Part shown: piece after piece, positions 55,690-64,000 of the stretch
Numbering within the stretch: position 1 is the stretch's first letter
Layout: every line of letters begins with the position of its first letter
From: Halichondria panicea
Lineage: Eukaryota; Porifera; Demospongiae; Suberitida; Halichondriidae
Assembly: GCF_963675165.1 (NCBI RefSeq)
Contig: NC_087383.1
Location: forward strand, 434,001 to 498,000
Length of the DNA: 64,000 nt
Direction of reading: 5' to 3'
The notes under the pieces: generated by a model
What the model saw: only the letters and a program-made list of their open reading frames with translations
The model's database searches: none
What the model was told of the DNA's origin: nothing
Translations under genes and position numbers: made by a program

Positions 55690-56585
55690 CTAGTTGATCC
55701 GTTTGATAACAAACCCAGGTTTGGAACAGTCAAAGTCATACATCTTTTCATCAGTTCTAATATGGTCCACATGGAGCACCTCTGCATGTACAAAAATAAA
55801 CGTTGTTATTTGTAGCTGTACACCAGTATGAGAAAAAGGCAAATTCACAGACGGTTTACAAAAGTACATGTTTTGCTACATGAGTACAGAGAGATATTGT
55901 ATTATCTATAAGCAGGAGTGCATGAACACTCCTGCTATAAGCTAGAGTGTCCACACTTACCTGCCATCTTGCATGCTAAAGCTTGTGCCTCTAGTTCGGC
56001 CCAGAGCTTTACCTCAGTCATCTTCCCCTCCTCACCACGACCACCATCCAGGGCTGTGTTATCAGTCCAGAGCTCTCCCTCGGTCATCTTCCCCTCTCCA
56101 CCAGGACCACCATCTAGGGCCTGGGCATCACTGTATGTCTCATGAGTGGAGGGTAGTGCCCGGGCCCGTGAGTTGAGGATTTCAGGAGTTGCAATGGGAG
56201 CCAGGAAATGAGGACACAACAAGTGCTGTCCCAATACAACATCATGGAGTTGACATTGTCTCTGCAATATTTCTGTTATCCAAGAAGTCTGGAATACAGC
56301 AATCTCATCCTGAGATTCGTAGATCCTATACAAGTATTCGTATTCGTTTAGTACTAGAATTAGTTGTTTATTACCTGATGGTGTCTTTCATTTTTGCATC
56401 ATCACTGAACAAGTAGTCAGCACATGTTTCATCAGCATAGAGTCCACCATTGACACCTGTAGAGAGCAGTAAATGCACAGGCAAAATCAACAAGGCTACC
56501 ACTTACTCCATTTCTCTATGATCTTGATATCCACGCTGCAGGAGAACCAGGCAGAGTGTCCTCTGAAGGGTAGGTAAGCCATCAT
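55690..56585 (-). CDS. TERB2: Telomere repeats-binding bouquet formation protein 2 homologue (4 exons, 205 aa)
   Basis: Exons in transcript order: 56585-56507, 56456-56375, 56325-55961, 55781-55690; phases agree and give 206 codons with the stop. The N-terminal 100 residues match TERB2: AWFSCSVD..(human GWFCGSVS), GGLYADETCADYLFSDDA (GGTISDPRAADFLFSCDA), TIRIYES (TLRIYQS) and VVLGQHLLCP (VALGHFILPP). In vertebrates TERB2, with TERB1 and MAJIN, tethers telomeres to the inner nuclear membrane in meiotic prophase. The middle holds an internal duplication (ALDGGPGGEGKMTEGELW and ALDGGRGEEGKMTEVKLW). The C-terminus is short; a MAJIN-binding region cannot be confirmed by eye. It is head-to-head with MBD2/3. 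Confidence 0.8.
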
Positions 56586-56954
56586 GCATCCAAGATGCAG
56601 TACTGCACTGCACAGCGCTCACGCCCACCTTTAAGCCCCACCCTAATTAGAGCTGCAGAAGAAAATATTATTTCACACTCAACTATCTAATTATCAGACA
56701 ATCGAAAATTGTATATTTAGAGACCGTGCACCCGTGTCGCAACTGTTCTCTCGAGCGCTCGTTCCTTGCCCCCAGTTACTACGAAGAAGTGATAAGAACA
56801 CCTTCTACAATAGACCACTCACCAGAGGACCCATAAAGAGCTAACCCTGCTACCAACAACGCTCCTACAAGCTTCTGAAGCCCAATAAGTCAGGACCTAT
56901 AGTAAATACACCTCTAATATACATTTAACAGTGATACAGTCCATCTGGCTCAAG
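56586..56954. promoter_or_regulatory. Bidirectional promoter region of TERB2 and MBD2/3
   Basis: 369 bp between divergent starts, with no repeat element and a less A+T-rich middle. I see no strong known motif. The shared-promoter role is inferred from layout. Confidence 0.45.
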
Positions 56955-58691
56955 ATGACCAGCCTACCGTCTGAAAAGGCTCTATCCGATGCCCCCCAAC
57001 CAAACGTTCCATCTGACCTCCCTCCGTCCCTAAAGATCAAGGGACTACCGGCTGGTTGGAGACGAGAAGTGGTTGTACGCAAGAACGGACAATCTGCCGG
57101 GAAAACAGACGTCTATTATTACAGGTGAGGAAAGTGTGAGGTGGTTAATCATGTGACGTCACCCTAATACTATACCGTATCGTTAGATGTTTCATTTTTG
57201 CTAATGCTTAATTATTGAAAACATTTTAGAATTGTTTGTGTTCCCTCAGACAAGCCGCTCTATTTTTAGTAACATGTAGGTACGATTTCCTAATTTAGTG
57301 CTGCCCCTTATCAGTTGCTTAATCACTACCTGTGTACCGTAATGCCTGATGTCATAATTATGGTTGCATGTACACATGTGCTTGAACTGAATGTTGTTCT
57401 GATTTCCTTTTTAGAGCATTACATCATGGGAGAACACACAGTTAGAAATGTCCGTAACTCATTGATATGATGTTAGTTACTGCCCCTTGTAATTCCTGTG
57501 TGCTTAATTGTATTTGAGGTAATTGGGCCCTTAATGCCATATGGGGTGTGGCAATATGGGGTGTGTTCGTCTACTATTTGCCTCATTGTGTTCAACTATA
57601 CACACACAGTTTAGGGAATGTGTTTTAGTCAAATCTTCACCTTGTGCTTCATTATTGTGACATACCCTGTCGTCGTAATTATATATAGTAACCAGCTATT
57701 TATAGCAAATGTTTTGACTTGTCTTTGTCTCTCTCTCTATTTCTGCAGTCCGTGTGGTAAAAAGTTTCGCTCTAAGCCACAAATCGCTCGATTCCTCGGA
57801 GATTGCACTGATTTGTCTGCTTTTGACTTTAGCCGAGCTGGTACCCCTGGAGACGGCACTCAGAGGAGGCGGGCTCGAGATCGTACTACCAAGAAAGTGG
57901 AAATGTTTAGATCAATGCCACTCGTTCGCCCGCTGACTAATAATCCTCTCCGTCCCTCGGGGCCCATTCGTCGTACATGCGGTGTCATCAAGCTACCTGT
58001 TATTCACGTACGAGTTCCGTCGCCCTCGGTCGAAGATGGCAAAGATAACATCGCCAACTCTCCTGATTCTTGCGCTAAAGAGGGGATCCTCCCAGACACA
58101 CCCAAATCTACTCCTCTCTCCCCCATCCCCATAACGACCAGCTCTGGAGTGGCAGTACCAGCTCTATGGGAGAACAGACTCCTCGGCGTAAAGGCATGTG
58201 ACTACGAAACTGGAGATGACATCATTCCACCACCAAAAACAACGCAAAATGGCACTTCAAACAATCGAAAACTGTCAGAATCCACGCTCAACTTGCTAAC
58301 CACTACAGCTGGTACTACTCTGAGTCATTTGTCGTCCCTCAAGTCTCCCCTCTCCTCCCCCGGGGGAAAACTGTCTACCTCTTTATTGGCACAACAACTT
58401 CAGCAATCTCTCAAACAGGCGGTTGGTCTCAGCAACATGTCAGTAATTCCCAGCCTATTGCAGCGCAGTGCTGGGAGACTGTCCTCCTCGATAAAAAATG
58501 GCCAGTCCAAAGACAGTGTTCTACTAACCTTAAACAAGAACAGTGTGAGTAAATCGAGCGGAGCTGTACGAATGGAAGGAAAACAAATGATAGAGAATTT
58601 GTCAAAAATGGTCACTGATTCAGATTTGAGGTTACAGGAGGAGAAGGTGAAACATTTAAGACAACAGCTGATGGCTGCCGAACAGAAATAA
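56955..58691 (+). CDS. MBD2/3: Methyl-CpG-binding domain protein 2/3 (2 exons, 370 aa)
   Basis: Exons are 56955-57124 and 57749-58691; the intron splits the MBD. The protein is the ancestral-type MBD2/3, the methyl-CpG-reading subunit of the NuRD chromatin complex. The MBD spans about residues 30-75 (LPAGWRREVVVRKNGQSAGK, TDVYYYSPCGKKFRSKPQIA). The base-contacting Arg of VVRK, the Asp-Val-Tyr of TDVYYY and the Arg of KKFRSK are all present; Tyr rather than Phe at the DVY position is the MBD2-like, methyl-binding state. A later ALWENRLLGVKACD matches the LFWEKRLQGLSASD segment. The C-terminal LRLQEEKVKHLRQQLMAAEQ matches the coiled coil that binds GATAD2/p66. A Ser/Thr-rich stretch between them is longer than in vertebrates. 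Confidence 0.92.
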
Positions 58692-59341
58692 CTGCAAGCA
58701 CACTCTTTTCACAGTCTTATATATGTATAATTATTGTATTGGGGTTATCGTCAGTAGTGGTCATGTTTTTGTTGCTAATTAGTATATTTCCCTGTAATTG
58801 CCATGGAGACAGGCACACACGGACTACATCAGCTGGTCTTTGTGAAGTAACTCATATTTAAGAAATTCACCTTTTTTCCCTCGTGCACCACATTCTTTAA
58901 TTGTCATTAATTTTACTGTCAGCCATGACTACTATTTTGTATCGTACTGATTGTAACAAGTACTTGTTAAACGTGTTATTGTGTGCATGTATTATGCATA
59001 TCATGTAGTACAACATATGGATTATGATAATGCATGCGTTAGATCATGTCATCAAAATAAATTGTTGATCATGCATGTGATAGGCACATGTGATGGGATA
59101 ATAAAGGTCATGTGATGAATGGCCATGGGGTAAAGGTAGTCTGTAATTATCTCTAAAACACCTCAGGTTTAATTGATCATTTTGCAATAATAATACAGTC
59201 ATAATTCATAATAAGAAGAAAATTCACGAAATATATACACAAAAATGGTGTTTGTGTGCACAACTATCAAACAACAATAAAAACTTGATAAACATAATAA
59301 ACGAATACAACAACAGTTCACAGTTAGTGTGTGTACATGCT
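58692..59341. other. Convergent 3' region of MBD2/3 and the RA-PH-WW gene
   Basis: Possible poly(A) signals for MBD2/3 are AATAAA at about 59057 and 59101. No other gene is visible. Confidence 0.45.
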
Positions 59342-60311
59342 CTAGCTGCGAGTCTCCTCAATGTTCCAGGTGGAGCGTCTTGAGCTGTCATGGTAATAGT
59401 AGACACGCCCATCTTCTGTACGAGCTACCTCCCACCCAACACCCGGCAATGGCTCTCCAACCTGGGGGAGACAAATGAATAGATTAACCGTCAACACAAC
59501 GACCTGTAGCTATATCCAATTAAGATACTACAAGTTAAGATTGATACCGTATAGCAGGTAATTTTCGTGGGCAAGCTGGCCTCCACAAAATTTAACGTAG
59601 GCGTGGCTTATCGGAATGTAGGAATGCAGGCAGGCAACGAGACTAAACGAACATTTTACCATGAAAACCACTGTTTCTCGAGTTGAACGAATTTTTTACT
59701 CCACGAAAATTACCCGCTATACGGTAATCACTTTAAAGTGATTATCAATCTTAACTGTTCATAACACAACTAGCCGCTTTGTCTACAATATGTCCTCACA
59801 GACACTACATGCAAAGCTAAAGACATGCCAATGGCAGACGCAACTTATAAGCCATTTTAACAGCTTTGTAGGAGACTAAATCACATGTTCTGCATGAGTT
59901 ACCTTGTCTAAGCCGCAATGGACAAGAACCTCCCCTAAGTTCCACTTGCTGTCTCCAGTCAGAGCATTGAAGTAGAAGTAGCGACACTTGTTCTCACAGT
60001 ATCCCCTCTCCCACCCGGGGGGTAGCTGTGTGGGGGGTACAACAAATATTATACCTTGCATCACATTACGGGGGTGGGGTATACTATAATATATAAACAC
60101 ACATTACAAGCAATAACATTGCATAATAAATAACAGGGAAATGACGCAATCATTACATGTACATGTACAGTCATGCCAGCATACAAACAAGAAATGATTA
60201 AGGCAATAAGAATGCAAACTGACTTCCCAACCTGGCTAGTAACAACAAGGGACCCCCCCTCACTATTGTTGCAGTAAATAAATCATTTGTTGACTGGTTG
60301 CCTAGTAGTTT

Positions 60312-60372
<61 letters not shown>

Positions 60373-63300
60373 GCCCCCCCCCATACACACACACACACGC
60401 ACTGCACCTGAGGGAGGTCTTCAGTAGAGGACCCATTGGAGGCATAGCCGGTTGACTCCATAGAGGACCGCCCGCTCTCAATCATGCGTCCAATCTGCTT
60501 AGCCTCGGACACCGCCATACCATCACTGCGACTCGTCTCACTCGCACGGCTCTGGTGGGAGGAGTCTGACAAATAACCCCTGGGGCTCTCAGAGGAACAG
60601 TAACCCACGAGAGTACGTTGTGATCCATTCTGATAGCGGTGGGACCTGTTTGGGGATGGGCTCATATCCAAGAGAGGGGATCCGTAACCCGAGGATCGTT
60701 CTTCCATAGTCCTAGGCGGGGTCCTAGGGGGTGGGGTTGGAGGGGGAAAGTGGGAGTGGCTATACGAGTGTAAGCTTTGCGAGGAGTTTTGTCTGTGTAG
60801 GGAGTGTATAGAGCTAGTGGAGGATTGACGTGTACGGCTGTTAGTGAAGCTGGATCCAAGTTCAAACCCTTCGTGCAGGTTACTGAGAGAAGTGCCCAGT
60901 GGTGTGGAGGGACTGCTCGTGTGACTGTGTGTGGAAGATTCAGAATTGGCTCGAAGAAGAACTGAACGTTTTGACGGTCTATTGTTTGGTATGGTGATGG
61001 GCATTGAAGGGGATCGCCCAAGACTACCTCCCAATCGAGGGGTCGGTGGGTGCCCCCCTTTGGGGGACTGCATTAGTACGTAATCGTCTTCTGGGGCACC
61101 GACAGAACTGGATATACTGGTTGGACGAGAGTAGATGGTGATGGCCGAGCTTGAGCGAACTCTGGGGGGCAGTGGAGGACCCGAGGGATCTCTGGGGGGC
61201 ACGGGGGGTGGGTTGTAGTCTCTTGGCGGAAGGGGGACTGCATTCTTTTGTTCTTCAACAATTGGTTTAGGCTGTAGCAACTCGGAACGTTTCGGCTCTC
61301 TGGGGGGCGCAATATTCCTCGGCAAAGGGGCATCATAAATGTCTTCCATATCATCGAATGCTCTGGGCATACAGTACAGCTGCGATGAGCTGCCCTTGTT
61401 GGATTGGAGCAGTAAGAGTCTCTTGAAAGCAACATAGCCACTCTCTCTCTTTCTGTGGTCGTGTAGAATCTTCTCCCTCTTTTGACCGCGAAGGTACGTC
61501 TCTAACACGAGGACCCAGTCGAAATGATCCGTTGGGGTTTCAGCTTTGAGGACAAATCGGCTCTCTGTGCTCTCCACCTCAATGAAGTAATCCACGCCCT
61601 CTCTCATTTCACGAGGATTGTGAACTTTTACGCTTGAAGTGTCAGTGAGATTAAACAAGGTCTCTGCACGTCCGTTCACTAAACATTGTACGAGGCCCGT
61701 ACTGCGGAGTACTGTCCATTGTTTGCCATAATCGACAGCTGCACTTGCGGTCGTGTGTCCGTTGCAAGTGGAGAGTTTGTGTTGCACGACGGGTTGTATT
61801 GGACTGAGCAGTCCTTTCCCTGTTGACTCTTTGGCAAACTCTTGGCATTTAACAAAGCTTGCTTGAGTTACGGCACCATCTCTAGTCTGCAGGAGGATGG
61901 GAGAAGGGTCGAAGGTCTTAGCGGCATTGATGGCTTCGATCCACTGCAGTGTACTGTCCTTGTCCGTGGCTTGAAACGAGAGAAGTGTGCCATCAGCCGT
62001 CTCCACGGTAAAGAGATGTCTATTGGGGGGGGGGGGGGGGGGGGGGGTTAAAAAGGAATACCAATACAATAACAAGTCTAAATACTATACAGCTATTAAA
62101 TGCATATTTTGTTTCTCTAACACAAGTTAATACAACCAAGACGATCTTACCTCTTCTTGCTTCCAGTTGGTGAGACCGTGCAGTTCATAAAGTCGTGATA
62201 GCTCTCCAGTTGTTTGACCCCCTCGTCCTGAGGCAATCAACATGCAAGTGATTACCATGGTGAGCTAGACACACTGTATACACCACATACAGTAGCTACA
62301 ATGTGTATAAATATGCATGGTTTGGGGACTCTTTCAGCTGCCATAACTTGAATTCTGTGGATCGAATATCAACAATTTTATGATTTTCTAAAAGCTTAGA
62401 AAGAGACCTTTCAAATGGTATCATCAAAGTTCATATTTAAGAGATAAAAATATTTGCCGTACCATGGATAATAGCCCATGGTCCAAGGCCGAAAAATGGC
62501 AAATTATGGCCCCGAACAAATATTGGATTAAAACACATCATTTGAAAGGTCTCTTTTTAAGCTTTCAGAAAATCAGAAAAATTTTGACATTGGATCAACG
62601 GTACTGAAGTTATGGCTGTTGAAAGATGTTAAACTCTACAATCATGCAATGTACCCCCCTGTTTAAATATAGAAAAGGGTACACCAACAAAGTGTTGTAC
62701 CTCTTCTTGTTTGTAGCAGAGGAGGGTGGATCCGTCCATGACACACCAGTTCCTGTGTCCCGCCCCTTTCTCCTTGTGTACCAGGTAACCACGAGTGACA
62801 GGGGAGAAAGCTGTTCCATACGCAGGCTGCAAAGGGGAGGCTGTAATATAAACTGGTAGACCAATGAAACAATATGAAAGGCTACAGAGAGGACAGTATA
62901 CTGTAAACAATGCATGCAACAGCAATCGCTAATCTGAACACACAATCTACAAAAATTGAATTTTATGGACACTTGTAACAAAACTGCGTATTATTCTCAC
63001 ACACATTTTGCCTGACAGAGTCTATGAGCTCGAGTAGACCATCTCCAGGTGTGTTGACACAGAGTACGAACATGCCAGTGGGTGGGGCCTCGGTCTTGAG
63101 CGAGAGCACCCTCTCCTCCGAGTCCAGATAGTGAGCAGGAGTACCCGTAGACAAACCACTCACAAGAACTAGACGATAACTGTGTGTGTGTGGAGTGTGG
63201 AGTGGGCGTTATGATGGGTAAGCTTGCACACATATTCTCACATACAGGCCAGTATTAGTACATTATTACGACAAAGCCCAAGAAGAAATGACCCTTAAAA

Positions 63301-63774
63301 TAATGACTGTGGTGAGCGTGGGTAACACCTGTCTAAACCATCCACATCCTATCAAGTGACATCACCTAGAGACTGACCAACTCATACCTTTTTGGGTCAA
63401 GATCTTGTTTCCCGCATTTTGCCAGAGCCGTGGCAACCACTTCGGCTACTGTTGTCTTCTTCCCACACACGACCACCAATCTGTGCTCCAGTGGGTTAAC
63501 GAGGGCAGAGTACACCCGCAGTAGACCACCACCCTTCACAACCACTGACTGATACGACAACTCCTTCACTTTTGATTTTTTCCCGCTTGATTTGTGAGAC
63601 CTGTATAGGTGTAGTACAACAATAATACAGTGTATACGTGTAGAGACCATGTATCTACTGCACGCTACATGCACACTACATTTATATAAGAATGAGACAG
63701 TAAACATACGATTTGGTCTCTGTTCCAGTGGTCTCTTCAGCTGCAACAGTAGGCTTGAGATCTCCACTGTACGG

Positions 63775-63816
<42 letters not shown>

Positions 63817-64000
63817 ACTATAGTTATAAGGTAACTATAGACATCCTATTGTACAAAAATAGTAGTTAAAATGTGTATAATTACAGCCTTTGCTGTGCAT
63901 GTAGCTCCAGGCCCTACCTACGTTGCTGTGTGTGTGTACGATACCTGGCAGCCTTGGCCTGCAATGGTTGGATGCATCCTTGAAGCACCTCAGTGAAGTG
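59342..64000 (-). CDS. RA-PH-proline-rich-WW-WW adaptor protein, 3' part of gene (starts beyond the window)
   Basis: Exons in transcript order: 64000-63945 (partial), 63766-63710, 63601-63388, 63179-about 63001, 62826-62701, 62227-62151, 62019-60408, 60025-59903, 59461-59342. Domains in order: a Ras-association-like fold (LLRVYSALVNPLEHRLVVVC, TVAEVVATALAKCG..YRLVLVS); a PH domain (GYLVHKEKGAGHRNWCVMDG, through HLFTVETADGTLLSFQATDK to STLQWIEAINAA); a second PH/PTB-like module (KQWTVLRSTGLVQCLVNGRA to HFDWVLVLETYLRG); a long Ser/Pro-rich tail with SH3 ligands (NPPPVPPRDPSGPPLPPR) and Tyr sites (SSGYGSPLLD); and two WW domains (LPPGWERGY..KWN and LPGVGWEVA..TWN). The second Trp is kept in both; the usual final Pro is missing in both. 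This suggests a membrane-bound small-GTPase effector. I know no vertebrate protein with this exact order. Confidence 0.75.
59536..59756. mobile_element. CGTATAG-type MITE nested inside another inverted repeat, in the last intron of the adaptor gene
   Basis: The inner element is 59544-59727: ATACCGTATAGCAGGTAATT and CCACGAAAATTACCCGC then TATACGGTA. It is enclosed by an outer pair GTTAAGATTGAT / ATCAATCTTAAC. Confidence 0.75.
60313..60371. repeat. (AC)n microsatellite in an intron of the adaptor gene
   Basis: About 29 AC units; a second (TG)n tract of about 18 units is at 63778-63813. Confidence 0.9.
62311..62637. repeat. Foldback repeat, single unit, in an intron of the adaptor gene
   Basis: A full-length unit of the GGCCGAAAAATG family, from AACTTGAATTCTGTGGATCG to the AGTTATGGCTGTTGAAAGAT end. 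It gives the best view of the unit boundaries (about 320 bp). Confidence 0.75.

Overview
This is animal nuclear DNA, most likely from a sponge (demosponge-like). Genes are split by many short GT-AG introns and lie close together. The recognisable genes are metazoan (TERB2, SNAPC3, MBD2/3, STOML2, xanthine dehydrogenase). Intergenic DNA is A+T-rich and full of short inverted-repeat elements. The sponge assignment is inference: it rests on gene compactness and on a helical domain in the left-hand genes that I associate with sponge predicted proteins. No database search was possible.

Left part (1-19 kb): a tandem array of about 3.3 kb units. Each unit holds a head-to-head pair of small unrecognised genes: a minus-strand 'family A' gene of about 220 aa facing a plus-strand 'family B' (about 250 aa) or 'family C' (about 230 aa) gene, 280-460 bp apart. 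The pairs are A1/B1, A2/B2, A3/C1, A4/B4 and a decayed A5 with C2. Between pairs lie broken copies of the 3' end of xanthine dehydrogenase (XDH) and, twice, decayed ribosomal protein L36 exons. A 5'-truncated NNMT/PNMT-type methyltransferase sits at the break of one XDH fragment. This array is the best candidate for an undescribed system.

Middle (19-31 kb): no convincing intact gene. It holds a Thr/Asn-rich reading frame with a slip, several degraded copies of exons that look RRM-like, one kelch-like exon, direct repeats, and a tandem repeat whose every unit carries both a splice-acceptor-like and a splice-donor-like site.

XDH region (32-50.6 kb): two complete, tandem, minus-strand XDH genes. 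Both have 25 exons, identical coding-exon lengths (total 3990 nt, 1329 aa) and no visible frame break. Their introns differ by insertions: a (TG)n tract of almost 400 bp, MITE-like elements, a foldback repeat expanded in one copy, a 100-bp tandem duplication and a 0.6-kb terminal-inverted-repeat element.

Right part (51-64 kb): ordinary single-copy animal genes in alternating divergent and convergent order. They are STOML2 (-), SNAPC3 (+), TERB2 (-), MBD2/3 (+) and a large RA-PH-proline-rich-WW-WW adaptor (-) that runs off the window. STOML2/SNAPC3 and TERB2/MBD2/3 each share a short bidirectional promoter region.
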